Assembly (NCBI GenBank): GCA_903927025.1
Contig: CAIYLG010000012.1
Location: 62,001-126,000 of the forward strand
DNA: 64,000 bases
Source of the DNA: an uncultured Armatimonadota bacterium
Lineage (GTDB): Bacteria > Armatimonadota > Fimbriimonadia > Fimbriimonadales > Fimbriimonadaceae
Direction: 5' to 3'
This document shows positions 18,282-27,004 of this stretch, one piece after another; position 1 is the first letter of the stretch; each line of letters opens with the position of its first letter. The position numbers and the translations under genes are program-made. The notes beneath the pieces were generated by a model. The model worked only from the letters and a program-made list of their open reading frames with translations. It was not told where the DNA came from and made no database searches.

Positions 18282-21032
18282 ATGGACCTCAGAAATACAC
18301 TAAATCTGCCAGATCCAGCGTTCACCATTCCGATGAAGGCTGACCTACCCAAACTGGAGCCATCAATTTTGGCTATTTGGGATGAGGAGCAGATTTACCA
18401 CCTGATCCAGGAGTCGAGAAAGACCGCGAAAGTCTTCAGCCTTCACGACGGCCCGCCCTACACCAATTCGCCTATCCACATCGGCACTGCCCTCAACAAG
18501 ATCCTCAAGGACTTTGTGGTGAAGTCGCGAACGATGTTGGGTTTCCGGGTGCCGTACGTGCCTGGCTTCGACAACCATGGCCTGCCGATCGAACAGGCGG
18601 TCATGAAGAAGTTTTCAGACAAAAAGATCGTCCCAACCGTTGTTGAGCTGCGAAAGGCCTGCCGAGAGCATGCCGCCCAGTACATCGACGTTCAGACCGC
18701 TCAGTTCAAGCGGCTCGGCGTTGCCGGCCTTTGGGAACAGCCATACGCCACTATGAACTTCCGGTTTGAAGCGGAGATCGTGCGGGTGTTCAAGCGCATG
18801 GTTGAAGGCGGCTATGTCTACAAAGGTTTGCGACCTACGCTTTGGAGCCCTACCCAGCGCACCGCACTTGCCGATACGGAAATCGTTTACAAGGACCACG
18901 TTTCCAAGGCGATCTACGTTCGGTTCCCCCTTCTGGAAGACCCGAATCGTCTGTTCGAGAAGTTCGCCAACTTCTACACCATCATCTGGACGACCACTCC
19001 CTGGACGATTCCCAGCAATCTCGCGGTCGCATTTGGGCCCGAGTTGGAATACGCGGTGGTTGAAGTCGGCCACGATCACTACCTCGTGCTGGAAGCCCGC
19101 GTGTCCGCTCTTGCCGAGATCCTTGGCTGGACCGACTACAAGGTCGTCGAAAAGCTGGATGGCATCAACCTGGAGCATGCCAAGTTCAAGCACCCGATCT
19201 TCGACCGTCCCTCGATCGCGGTGATGGCAGACTACGTCACCACCGACGACGGAACCGGTGTGGTTCACACCGCTCCATCTCATGGTCGCGACGACTTCTT
19301 CACCGGCCAGAAGTACGGACTTCCGGTACCGAACACCGTGGACGAGCGCGGAATCCTCACCGCAGAGTCAGGCGAGTTCGAGGGTGTGAGCTATAAGGAC
19401 TGCGATACCGTCGTGGTGGCTCGACTTGCGGAGACGGGCAACCTTCTGCTTGCCAGCGACTACGCCCACTCCTATCCGTACTCAGAGCGAGATGAGCGGC
19501 CGGTTATCTTCCGCGCCACCGAACAGTGGTTTGTGGGAATCGATCACAACGGCCTGCGCCAGCGAATGTTGGAGCAGATCCAGCAGGTCAACTGGATTCC
19601 ACCTCAGGGCCAGAATCGGATCGAAGCGATGGTGAGCGGTCGACCCGACTGGTGCATCTCGCGCCAGCGACCATGGGGCGTCGGTATCCCGATCTTCTAC
19701 GGTGCGAAGTCGCGAACGCCGGTGATGGACCCCGTTGCCATCGAAGCCGTTGCGAAGCTCGTTGAGAGCGAAGGCTCTGACGCCTGGTTTGAAAAGGAAG
19801 CTTCTGAGATTCTTCCGGCAGGCTATGTTCACCCGGAGACGGGCGAGACCGAATTCAGCAAAGAAACCGATGTCCTCGACGTTTGGTTCGACAGCGGCAG
19901 CACCTCGCTCTGTGTCTTCGAGGGTAACGTCTTCCCCGAGTGGAAGGAGAACTGGCCGGCGGACATGTACCTAGAGGGCTCCGACCAACATCGAGGCTGG
20001 TTCAACTCCTCGCTGGTCATCTGTACCGCGGTGAAGGGGCATGCTCCTTACAAGAACGTCATGACCCATGGCTGGGTGCTTGATGAGAAGGGCATGAAGC
20101 TATCCAAGCGCCTGGGCAATTCGGTAGACCCGATTGAGGCGTGCGATAAGTACGGCGCTGACGTCATCCGCCAATGGGTGGCCAGCGTTGACTATCCGAA
20201 CGACGTTCGAATCTCGGACAACCTGCTAAAGCAGTGCGGAGATGGGTATCGAACGATCCGAAACACAGTTCGCTTCCTGCTCAGCAACCTCGCCGGACTT
20301 GATGAGAACGAGTCGGTTCCGCTTCTTCCGCTCGACGAATGGATCGTGGAACAGGTCGACCTGCTGATGGCAGACTGCCTGGATGCCTACGACAAGTTTG
20401 AATTTGGAGCGGTGATCAACGCCGTGCACAACTTCTGCGCGAAGGAGCTCTCCAAGCAGTATCTCGACTCGATCAAGGATCGAATGTATTGCGACCCGAC
20501 TGTTTCGCCAGAGCGAAAGTCGGCTCAGATTGCCTGCCAATATGCTCTGACCCGCATCGTGAAGCTGATCGCCCCGATCCTGCCTTTCACCGCCGAGGAG
20601 ACTTGGAAGAAGATGGGCATGGACGGCAGCATCCACATTCAGCTTTTTGATGTGCCGACAAAGGAGCGACTGCAGGAGATCGAAGGCAGTGAGTTGCAGA
20701 CTCGGTTCTCCACCGTCTGGGGAGTACGCGAGGACGCGTTTGCCGAATTTGAGCAGTGGAAGGGCACCGACGGTATCAAGGACACCCAGGACGTCATCGT
20801 GACGATCACAGAAGATGCCGGAACCATTGCGATTCTTAAAGCGTTCGAAGCCCATGACCTCGCGATCTTGTTCAAGATGAGTGAAGTGGAGCTGAAAGAG
20901 GGTGAGCCTTCCGTGACGTTTATCAAGAGTCCCTATCTGAAGTGTGAGCGCTCTCGCATTCGACGTCCGGATGTGGAGTTGGTAGACGGAGTACCCCTTA
21001 CGAAGCGAGATCGCGCGGCGGTCGGTCTTTGA
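18282..21032 (+). CDS. ileS: Isoleucyl-tRNA synthetase
   Basis: A 916-residue class I synthetase. The HIGH signature is SPIHIGTALNK (about residue 64) and the KMSKS equivalent is GMKLSKRLGN (about residue 606). The CP1 editing domain includes WTTTPWTIPSNLAV and DDGTGVVHTAPSHGRDD. The C-terminal end is odd: most bacterial IleS proteins finish with a zinc knuckle of two Cys pairs (CERCW ... CxRC). Here the same place reads KCERSRIRRPDVE and then VPLTKRDRAAV, so only one Cys remains. Length is otherwise normal. The promoter candidate TAAACT ends 12 bases before the ATG with no Shine-Dalgarno sequence, so the leader would be very short. The TGA stop overlaps the TTG start of lspA. Confidence 0.97.
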   Translation: MDLRNTLNLPDPAFTIPMKADLPKLEPSILAIWDEEQIYHLIQESRKTAKVFSLHDGPPYTNSPIHIGTALNKILKDFVVKSRTMLGFRVPYVPGFDNHGLPIEQAVMKKFSDKKIVPTVVELRKACREHAAQYIDVQTAQFKRLGVAGLWEQPYATMNFRFEAEIVRVFKRMVEGGYVYKGLRPTLWSPTQRTALADTEIVYKDHVSKAIYVRFPLLEDPNRLFEKFANFYTIIWTTTPWTIPSNLAVAFGPELEYAVVEVGHDHYLVLEARVSALAEILGWTDYKVVEKLDGINLEHAKFKHPIFDRPSIAVMADYVTTDDGTGVVHTAPSHGRDDFFTGQKYGLPVPNTVDERGILTAESGEFEGVSYKDCDTVVVARLAETGNLLLASDYAHSYPYSERDERPVIFRATEQWFVGIDHNGLRQRMLEQIQQVNWIPPQGQNRIEAMVSGRPDWCISRQRPWGVGIPIFYGAKSRTPVMDPVAIEAVAKLVESEGSDAWFEKEASEILPAGYVHPETGETEFSKETDVLDVWFDSGSTSLCVFEGNVFPEWKENWPADMYLEGSDQHRGWFNSSLVICTAVKGHAPYKNVMTHGWVLDEKGMKLSKRLGNSVDPIEACDKYGADVIRQWVASVDYPNDVRISDNLLKQCGDGYRTIRNTVRFLLSNLAGLDENESVPLLPLDEWIVEQVDLLMADCLDAYDKFEFGAVINAVHNFCAKELSKQYLDSIKDRMYCDPTVSPERKSAQIACQYALTRIVKLIAPILPFTAEETWKKMGMDGSIHIQLFDVPTKERLQEIEGSELQTRFSTVWGVREDAFAEFEQWKGTDGIKDTQDVIVTITEDAGTIAILKAFEAHDLAILFKMSEVELKEGEPSVTFIKSPYLKCERSRIRRPDVELVDGVPLTKRDRAAVGL

Positions 21033-21541
21033 AGAAGCCGTTTACGTTTCTGATTCTCGCGATTGGTTTCCTGGTGCTGGACCAAGCCGTGAAATATTGG
21101 GTCCAGCAGGCGATCCCCCGAGGGGGATCGCTTCACGGCATGCCATGGCCGGGCGTATTTGAGCTGACGCTTCAGTACAACGAAGGCATCGCCTTCGGCT
21201 TTATGCAGGGCAAAGGCAAATTGCTGTCTCCCATCGCGGTGGCGATTGCAGCAGGAACTGCCTGGTACAGCTTCAAGAATCCCAAGGAGTCCTGGCTGAC
21301 GCACATCGCTTTGGCGCTTCTCGCCTCCGGTGCGATTGGGAATCTCTTGGACCGAATCGCCTTTGGCCGAGTCACGGACATGCTGTGGTTCCGTAAGATC
21401 AACTTCCCCGTGTTCAATGTGGCCGATTCCTGCATTACGGTGGCCACGATCCTGCTGATCTTCACCTGGTTCCGTGCCGCCGAGAAAGGGAAGGAAGCCT
21501 CCCAGACAATTGCTGAAACCCCGACTGCTGGAACCGAGTAA
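21029..21541 (+). CDS. lspA: Lipoprotein signal peptidase (signal peptidase II)
   Basis: A 170-residue membrane aspartyl protease that removes signal peptides from prolipoproteins. Four hydrophobic segments are seen. The conserved boxes are LDQAVKYWV, YNEGIAFGF, ASGAIGNLLDRIAFG (first catalytic Asp) and FPVFNVADSCI (second catalytic Asp). The start is TTG at 21029, overlapping the ileS stop (TTGA), so the two genes are coupled. ileS-lspA adjacency is common in bacteria. The window encodes several lipoproteins that would need it. Confidence 0.95.
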   Translation: MKKPFTFLILAIGFLVLDQAVKYWVQQAIPRGGSLHGMPWPGVFELTLQYNEGIAFGFMQGKGKLLSPIAVAIAAGTAWYSFKNPKESWLTHIALALLASGAIGNLLDRIAFGRVTDMLWFRKINFPVFNVADSCITVATILLIFTWFRAAEKGKEASQTIAETPTAGTE

Positions 21542-21552
21542 CGGTTTCTAGA

Positions 21553-21726
21553 ATGAGCAATCGGCCCAATATCCCGTTCGGAAGCCCAGGCGTCGTCATC
21601 ATCGCCCTCGCCTTCGCTCCCGTCATCATCAAGCACTGTCGTCCCGCCGTGAAAGTGATCGGCAAAGCGATCGAGAAAGTCGGCGTAAGCGTCCAGCGAA
21701 TCGCCGAAGCCAGCGCCAATCATTGA
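21553..21726 (+). CDS. Small single-pass membrane protein (57 aa), hypothetical
   Basis: ATG at 21553, eleven bases after lspA, to TGA at 21724-21726. The product starts MSNRPNIPFGSPG, continues with a hydrophobic segment (VVIIALAFAPVII), then a basic amphipathic helix (KHCRPAVKVIGKAIEKVG) and a polar tail. Codon choice resembles the neighbours, with many GCC, ATC and GTC codons. No Shine-Dalgarno sequence is obvious. Position suggests co-transcription with ileS-lspA. No family recognised. Confidence 0.5.
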   Translation: MSNRPNIPFGSPGVVIIALAFAPVIIKHCRPAVKVIGKAIEKVGVSVQRIAEASANH

Positions 21727-21777
21727 AGGCAGCGCTCCAGTTACAGATCTTCGCAAACTGCAGCGGTCTATCGGTGT

Positions 21778-21783
21778 TAAGCT
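21778..21783 (+). promoter_or_regulatory. Putative -10 box of a leaderless transcript
   Basis: TAAGCT ends six bases before the second in-frame ATG at 21790, which supports that start over the ATG at 21784. It is identical in sequence and spacing to the element at 12412. Confidence 0.4.
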
Positions 21784-21789
21784 ATGGGC

Positions 21790-22146
21790 ATGAAGCCTGC
21801 CAAAGTTCTCTTGTCGACGGCAGCGCTGATAGTGCTCCTTGCTCTCTCAGCTGAGTACAAGTCTCATCAGGGGGCGACAGTGAGCAATGCACCGTCAAAC
21901 GATGGATACGAAGCTACGGATCGACTTCCATCTTCGCGGCCCTTAGGTTGGCATAATCTGCCGACCACGAACGACGTTCCCGAAAAAGATACCTACCTCG
22001 GGGGCCGACTCTATGCCCGTCCAGACGGTGAGATCTTCACTGCTTTGGGTGATGTCGACCCGATACCAGACGCAAAGACAAGTCGGAACATCCCAAGTAA
22101 CTATTCGGTTGGACGTGCCTCAAAACCGGCAAATTCTCAGCATTGA
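21790..22146 (+). CDS. Small exported or anchored protein, hypothetical
   Basis: A 118-residue protein with an N-terminal hydrophobic segment (KVLLSTAALIVLLALSAEY) followed by a polar, Pro/Ser/Asn-rich domain with no predicted membrane segments and no cysteine. It is either a cleaved secreted protein or an N-terminally anchored one. The start at 21790 is chosen over 21784 because of the -10 spacing. No domain recognised. It is convergent with acsA. Confidence 0.6.
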   Translation: MKPAKVLLSTAALIVLLALSAEYKSHQGATVSNAPSNDGYEATDRLPSSRPLGWHNLPTTNDVPEKDTYLGGRLYARPDGEIFTALGDVDPIPDAKTSRNIPSNYSVGRASKPANSQH

Positions 22147-22198
22147 ACGTGAAGGATTCAGCGTCCCTTAGTCTTGGCACGACTTGACGCTACACCCA

Positions 22199-22223
22199 AA
22201 TTCCCCTCCGCGGGAGGGGAATT
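22199..22223. terminator. Perfect 11-pair hairpin between convergent genes
   Basis: AATTCCCCTCC, loop GCG, GGAGGGGAATT. It lies in the 140-base gap between the ends of the small exported protein gene and acsA. No T-run follows, so a terminator role is inferred from position. Confidence 0.55.
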
Positions 22224-22287
22224 CCAGTTCTTCCGCGTGGCTAACTCACAAACAGGACTGCGTTAGGCCAAAGCCAGCATTCCCTTC

Positions 22288-24300
22288 CTAGCCTTCAGAC
22301 GCCTCGTACTTGTCGCGCAACAGGTGAACCACGGTTGGGTCGGCCAACGTGGTCGTATCGCCGAGCGCGCGGCCTTCGGCCACGTCTCGGAGGAGACGGC
22401 GCATGATCTTTCCGCTTCGGGTTTTGGGAAGCTCGGCGGAGATGAAGATGTCGTCCGGACGGGCCAAGGCGCCGATCTTGTGGGCGACGTGCTTCTTGAG
22501 TTCATCCACGAGGCCCTCGTGGTTTTCATGGCCGCTTCGCAGAATGACAAAGGCGGCGATGGCCTGGCCCTTAATGTCGTGGGTCTTGCCGATGACGGCT
22601 GCCTCAGCGACGGCGTGGTGATCTACGAGAGCGCTCTCCACTTCCATCGTGCTGATGTTGTGTCCTGCGACAAGCATGATGTCGTCAACGCGGCCAAGGA
22701 GCCACAGGTAGCCCTCTTCGTCCAGCTTGATGCCGTCTCCGGCGAAGTAGGCGTTCTCAAAGCGGGACCAGTACGTCTTCTGGAACCGGGTCGGGTCGTT
22801 GAAGATGCCGCGCGTCATGCTGGGCCACGGCTTGGTGAGCACCAGGAAGCCGCCGGTGGGTGTTCCGGTGACATCTGGGCCGGTCACTTCCGTTTTGCCA
22901 CCCTGTTCGGTGAACACGCTGACGCTGATGCCTGGGAAGGGTTGGGTTGCCGAACCTGGCTTAGTCGCGGTGATGCCTGGGAGAGGGGTGACCATGATTG
23001 CGCCCGTCTCGGTCTGCCACCAGGTGTCGACGACCGGGCACTTGCCCTTACCGATGACCTCTTGGTACCAAATCCATGCCTCGGGGTTGATCGGCTCGCC
23101 GACGCTGCCAAGAAGACGAAGGGAAGAGAGGTCGCAGCGATCGGGATACTCGGTGCCCCACTTCATGAACGCGCGAATCGCGGTCGGCGCCGTGTAGAGA
23201 ATTGTCGCCTTGTGCTTCTCGATGATTCGCCAGAACCGGTCCTTGTCGGGGGTGTCGGGCGCGCCTTCATACATCAGGACGGTGGCACCGTTTGCCATGG
23301 GTCCGTAGACGATGTAGCTGTGACCGGTGACCCATCCGATGTCGGCGGTGCAGAAGTGAATGTCATCCTCTTTGAGGTCAAACACCAGCTTGCTGGTCGC
23401 CATCGTGCCGGTGAGGTAGCCGCCCGTGGTGTGAGTGATGCCCTTGGGCTTGCCGGTGGAACCGCTTGTGTAAAGGACGAAGAGAAGGTCTTCGCTGTCC
23501 ATCGGCTCACACGGGCAGTCTGTCGATTGGCTGGCAACGAGGTCGTGCCACCAGATGTCGCGTCCCTCAACCCATTTGCCTTCGTTATAGGCTGGAGTCT
23601 TGACCCCATTGGTCAAATCACCCGGCTTGCCCGCCCGCTTGAGGACGAGAACGTTGGTGACGCTTGGGCAACCGAGGTCGAGTGCCTCGTCTACGATGCT
23701 CTTCAGAGGGACAATTCCGCCGCGTCGCCAGCCGCCATCGGCGGTGACGATCACCTTGCACTGGGCGTCGTTCGTACGCTCTTCCAGCGAGTCGGCACTG
23801 AATCCGCCAAAGACCACGCTGTGGGCGGCGCCAATTCGAGCGCAGGCCAGAAGGGTCATCGCCAGTTCCGGCACCATAGGCATGTAGACGCTGACACGAT
23901 CTCCCTTGCCCACGCCGAGCGCCTTCAGGGCATTGGCGAGCCGAGAAACCTCATCCTTCAATTCACCGTAGGTAATGGTGCGAGAGTCGCCGGGTTCGCC
24001 TTCCCAGATGATGGCGGGCTTGTTGCGGCGATCTCCGAGGGCATGGCGATCCACGCAGTTGTAAGATGCGTTCAGCTTGCCGCCGAGAAACCACTTGGCG
24101 TAGGGCGGCGTGTATTCGCAAATCGTGTCAAACGGTTCAAACCAGTCAAGCTTGCGCGCCCAGTCTGCCCAGAAAGCTTCTGGGTCGGCGGCAGCATCTT
24201 GATAGATTTTAGGGTCGTTGGCGTTGGCCTGAGCGATGAATTCCGGTGAAGGTGGAAAGGTTCGAGATTCTTGGAGAAGCGTTTGGATCGTCTCAGACAT
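22288..24300 (-). CDS. acsA: Acetyl-coenzyme A synthetase
   Basis: A 670-residue AMP-forming ligase that activates acetate to acetyl-CoA through acetyl-AMP. Visible motifs are the P-loop YTSGSTGKPKGI, the adenylate-binding WWQTETGAIM, the hinge region GRVDDIMLVAGHNIS and the C-terminal catalytic lysine in PKTRSGKIMRR, the residue acetylated in other bacteria. The ATG at 24300 is preferred over the TTG one codon upstream; GGGAGA ends five bases before it. Length is typical. A 641-codon antisense frame lies across it and is a shadow. Confidence 0.97.
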   Translation of the reverse strand: MSETIQTLLQESRTFPPSPEFIAQANANDPKIYQDAAADPEAFWADWARKLDWFEPFDTICEYTPPYAKWFLGGKLNASYNCVDRHALGDRRNKPAIIWEGEPGDSRTITYGELKDEVSRLANALKALGVGKGDRVSVYMPMVPELAMTLLACARIGAAHSVVFGGFSADSLEERTNDAQCKVIVTADGGWRRGGIVPLKSIVDEALDLGCPSVTNVLVLKRAGKPGDLTNGVKTPAYNEGKWVEGRDIWWHDLVASQSTDCPCEPMDSEDLLFVLYTSGSTGKPKGITHTTGGYLTGTMATSKLVFDLKEDDIHFCTADIGWVTGHSYIVYGPMANGATVLMYEGAPDTPDKDRFWRIIEKHKATILYTAPTAIRAFMKWGTEYPDRCDLSSLRLLGSVGEPINPEAWIWYQEVIGKGKCPVVDTWWQTETGAIMVTPLPGITATKPGSATQPFPGISVSVFTEQGGKTEVTGPDVTGTPTGGFLVLTKPWPSMTRGIFNDPTRFQKTYWSRFENAYFAGDGIKLDEEGYLWLLGRVDDIMLVAGHNISTMEVESALVDHHAVAEAAVIGKTHDIKGQAIAAFVILRSGHENHEGLVDELKKHVAHKIGALARPDDIFISAELPKTRSGKIMRRLLRDVAEGRALGDTTTLADPTVVHLLRDKYEASEG

Positions 24301-24406
24301 CAATGTCTCCCATGGCAGTGCGAAGGAATTTTAGCCTACAGTCCCCTCTGCTGTGCTGGTAGAACTGCCATCAGTGGTGGCACCGTGCTAAAGTTGACTC
24401 GTTCTC

Positions 24407-24907
24407 ATGACCCTACACGTCCCCTTTGAGCAATTTGCCAAGACCGTTTTGCGCATGACCCAGACGAAGGACGTGTTCGTGAGTCCCCATGGATTTGGCA
24501 CGCTGGCGACCGCCGCCGACCCCGAGAAATCGCTCCTCGTCATCAGCCACTCCGATCACGCCCTCGCTGCTGCCAAGCAGAAGCTGACTCAGGCTGGGCT
24601 CGAGCCGCACGACGGCATCTGGAAGTTGACGGATGAAGTGCTGACTGAGGAGATGGCCCCCTCCGAAGCGTATATCGCCGCTGTTGCCTATAAGAGTGGC
24701 GACACCATGCCCGGCGTCTGGGTCGATGCCCACGCCACCCTGCCCACCCAGATCCAGGTGTTAAGGGCTATGTTTGACGAGTTTCGTCAGACCGGAGAAC
24801 TTCCAGACGTGTCGTTCGAAGAGTTCGTGCGCCTCTCCGAGCCGAACGTGGTGGTGGTTTCGCCGAACGAGGTGCAGAGTTTTCTAGAAAAGAAGGTTGA
24901 CGCGTAG
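24407..24907 (+). CDS. Hypothetical cytoplasmic protein
   Basis: A 166-residue soluble protein with no signal or membrane segment. The N-terminal half (VFVSPHGFGTLATAADPEKS, LLVISHSDHALAAAKQKL) looks like an alpha/beta fold. The C-terminal helix EFRQTGELPDVSFEEFVRLSE is acidic. I recognise no family. It is divergent from acsA with about 100 bases between. TAAAGT ends 12 bases before the ATG without a Shine-Dalgarno sequence, similar to ileS. Confidence 0.6.
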   Translation: MTLHVPFEQFAKTVLRMTQTKDVFVSPHGFGTLATAADPEKSLLVISHSDHALAAAKQKLTQAGLEPHDGIWKLTDEVLTEEMAPSEAYIAAVAYKSGDTMPGVWVDAHATLPTQIQVLRAMFDEFRQTGELPDVSFEEFVRLSEPNVVVVSPNEVQSFLEKKVDA

Positions 24908-25002
24908 CTGAGGGTTATCGAGTATCGCCTGTTTGCGAGTTGGAAGCGACGACCAACTCGCACCTAGCCCACCAGCCTTTAATCTTGAGCAAGCAACCGC
25001 CG

Positions 25003-25386
25003 TTACGGCGTAACCGTCAACGTGGCAGTCTTGTTGTCAGACCCCAAGGTCGACTGGATGGTCACGTCAGTGTTCGCGGCCACTGCAGTGGTGGTGATCG
25101 TAAAGGTGCCAGTGGTGGCACCCTGCGAGACCGTCACGAACGACACGTCCGGTGAGGCGACTGCGCTGTTGGAGCTTGCGAGGGTCACGGTGGTGCCGCC
25201 GGCAGGAGCTGCCGCTGAAAGGGTGATGGTGCCAACCGGCTTGGTTGTGCCGCCCTTGATGCTGGGCGGATTGAGGCTGAGCTTCTTCAGCGTCGGACCG
25301 ATGACGGCAGTTCCCAACGCTCCTCCACCTGAACATCCGGACAGGCAGGCGGCTATCAACAGTGATAAGATGACGTACCGAAACAT
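25003..25386 (-). CDS. Lipoprotein with a single Ig-like repeat module
   Basis: A 127-residue lipoprotein. The start at 25386 gives a textbook signal (MFRYVILSLLIAACLSGC) with lipobox LSGC; the longer upstream frame is discounted. The mature part is one module of about 90 residues: LSLNPPSIKGGTTKPVGTI, then TVTLASSNSAVASPDVSFV and TTGTFTITTTAV, ending TATLTVTP. The same pattern is repeated twelve times in the giant protein at 29500-35052, so this is a one-module relative. A CATAAT box ends six bases before the ATG, consistent with a leaderless mRNA. It is divergent from the caspase gene and is probably part of the same locus. Confidence 0.75.
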   Translation of the reverse strand: MFRYVILSLLIAACLSGCSGGGALGTAVIGPTLKKLSLNPPSIKGGTTKPVGTITLSAAAPAGGTTVTLASSNSAVASPDVSFVTVSQGATTGTFTITTTAVAANTDVTIQSTLGSDNKTATLTVTP

Positions 25387-25439
25387 TTCAGCATTATGCG
25401 TGAAACTCAGCAGGTGCGCAGCCGTAATGCAATGCTGAA
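25387..25439. promoter_or_regulatory. Divergent promoter with 9-base inverted repeat
   Basis: TTCAGCATT (25387-25395) and AATGCTGAA (25431-25439) are perfect inverted copies 35 bases apart in the gap between the Ig-like lipoprotein and caspase genes. The left arm overlaps the lipoprotein's CATAAT box (minus strand, 25398-25393). This could be a binding site for a regulator of both genes. Confidence 0.4.
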
Positions 25440-25459
25440 CGATTGCTTTGGATAGATTA

Positions 25460-27004
25460 ATGAGAGCTGACCGATTCTTAAAAGGAGCCAGCGTCCGGTG
25501 GGCTGCCACGCTATCCATCTTCGCGCTTGCGACGCTGTGCACTGCCGAGAAATATGCGGTGCTGATTGGGGTGAATGTTTACTCTGACTCGGTCATTCCT
25601 ACCCTCAACTGTGCTGCCGCAGATGCTCGGGAGATTGCCAAGACGCTTGTTGAGTCGGATGGATTTCTGCCAGCCAATGTCCATGTCCTCACGGCTGAAC
25701 ACCGTGGCAACGAGAGCAAGGTCCCCGAATCAGAGATGCCGACCAGCCAGAATATCGGCGCTCAGCTCGACTGGCTAACTACGGTAGCCAAACCCGGGGA
25801 TACCGTTTTCTTCTTCTTTGCTGGTCATGGGCTGCAATTTGAAGACCAGGCATGGCTCGTGCCTGTCAATGCAAATATTCACGGCAAATACGTGTTCAAG
25901 CACTCCGCCGTACCCGCCGAAGAAATCCGGAAAGCGTTTGAGAAGATTCCATGCCTGCTCGTCAGCGCCTTCGATATGTGCCGGACCCAAAAGGATTCTT
26001 GGGTGGATACACCCTCGAGGGGATTTCGGTTGGGATTTCGGTTGGGCCAGCTCCAAGAGAGATCGATTGTGACGGTCCATCCGGCAAAGGCAGATCACCC
26101 TTTTTCAAGCGAATCGGTATCGATTTTTGCCTGCCAGCCAGGCCAGTTCAGTTGGGAATCCCACGACCTTGGGCGCGGGTTTTTCAGCAAATGCCTGCAG
26201 GAAGCCCTTTCCTACAGCGCGGACTCGAACGGGTCGCTGACGATCCGAGAGATTGTGGATCGGCTTCATGACAACGTACTGGCAAGCGTCGGCGCATATG
26301 GACTGTCGGAGGCCCAAGAGCCAGACGCATTCCCGTCAAACGACTCGGTGTATCGCCGAGTCTTCGCAAACGGTTTAAAGCCGAGGACGGGGGATGCAAA
26401 GGCAGGCTCTGGAACCCCAAAGCGCTCTGCATCTGACCTGACTTCACGCGACGCTGACGACGGCTACCTGGAATCTTTCCAAACCGGGTTTCGACTCTAC
26501 AAGCGGAAGCAGTATCGTGAGGCTCAAAGCGAGTTTGAAAAGACCGTCGCCATCCGGCGAACTCCGGCAGTGCTCCGAATCCTTGGAGACTGTCGCTACA
26601 AGCTCAACGACAAGGTGGCGGCTCGAGAATTCTTCAACCAGTCCATCGCCCAAGACCCCAAATACTCGCCCGCCTACAGCGACCTTGGCTATATGGAGGA
26701 CTACGACGCTAAGGATTTCAAGAAGGCAGAAGAGTTCTACCAGTTAGCAATAAAGTGCGACCCTGGTAACCCTGCGCCAGTGAACAACTTGGCAAGGGTG
26801 ATGGAGGAACTGCATCGCCCAGAGGAGTGCCTCAGGCTGTATCTGAAGGCAGTGGACCTGGATCCCAACAGCGGTCTCTTTGAGGCGAACCTTGCCCTGC
26901 AATATCACAACATGAGGAATGACGCAGAGGCGATCAAGCACGCTCAGATGGCTAAAGCCCTTGGTCTGGAAGAGCACAAAGTGTTTGAACTGCTGAAGCT
27001 CTAG
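25460..27004 (+). CDS. Secreted caspase-family (C14) protease with TPR repeats
   Basis: A 514-residue protein. A signal peptide (residues about 14-29) precedes a caspase-like fold: strand 1 KYAVLIGVNVYSD, the catalytic His123 in FFFFAGHGLQ and the catalytic Cys174 in SAFDMCRTQKDS. Residues about 325-510 form three or more TPR-like repeats (GFRLYKRKQYREAQSEFEK, YSDLGYMEDYDAKDFKKAEE, ALQYHNMRNDAEAIKHAQMA). The ATG at 25460 is preferred to the TTG at 25448. A 12-base tandem duplication occurs at 26021-26044. The domain order is known for bacterial orthocaspases, but export makes it likely to act in the periplasm or at the envelope. It overlaps the convergent DUF4384-like gene by 4 bases. Confidence 0.85.
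   Translation: MRADRFLKGASVRWAATLSIFALATLCTAEKYAVLIGVNVYSDSVIPTLNCAAADAREIAKTLVESDGFLPANVHVLTAEHRGNESKVPESEMPTSQNIGAQLDWLTTVAKPGDTVFFFFAGHGLQFEDQAWLVPVNANIHGKYVFKHSAVPAEEIRKAFEKIPCLLVSAFDMCRTQKDSWVDTPSRGFRLGFRLGQLQERSIVTVHPAKADHPFSSESVSIFACQPGQFSWESHDLGRGFFSKCLQEALSYSADSNGSLTIREIVDRLHDNVLASVGAYGLSEAQEPDAFPSNDSVYRRVFANGLKPRTGDAKAGSGTPKRSASDLTSRDADDGYLESFQTGFRLYKRKQYREAQSEFEKTVAIRRTPAVLRILGDCRYKLNDKVAAREFFNQSIAQDPKYSPAYSDLGYMEDYDAKDFKKAEEFYQLAIKCDPGNPAPVNNLARVMEELHRPEECLRLYLKAVDLDPNSGLFEANLALQYHNMRNDAEAIKHAQMAKALGLEEHKVFELLKL
26021..26044 (+). repeat. 12-base in-frame tandem duplication
   Basis: GGATTTCGGTTG occurs twice in direct succession, duplicating GFRL within the caspase domain after the catalytic Cys. 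It keeps the frame. Confidence 0.8.

Noticed and set aside
22324-24249. A 641-codon plus-strand frame antisense to acsA
   Set aside because: The minus-strand protein is a full-length, motif-complete acetyl-CoA synthetase. The antisense frame has no recognisable domain and is a by-product of GC-rich codon bias.
25387-25542. N-terminal extension of the Ig-like lipoprotein frame
   Set aside because: The extension would bury the lipoprotein signal inside the protein and run into the caspase gene. The internal ATG at 25386 gives a correct lipobox.
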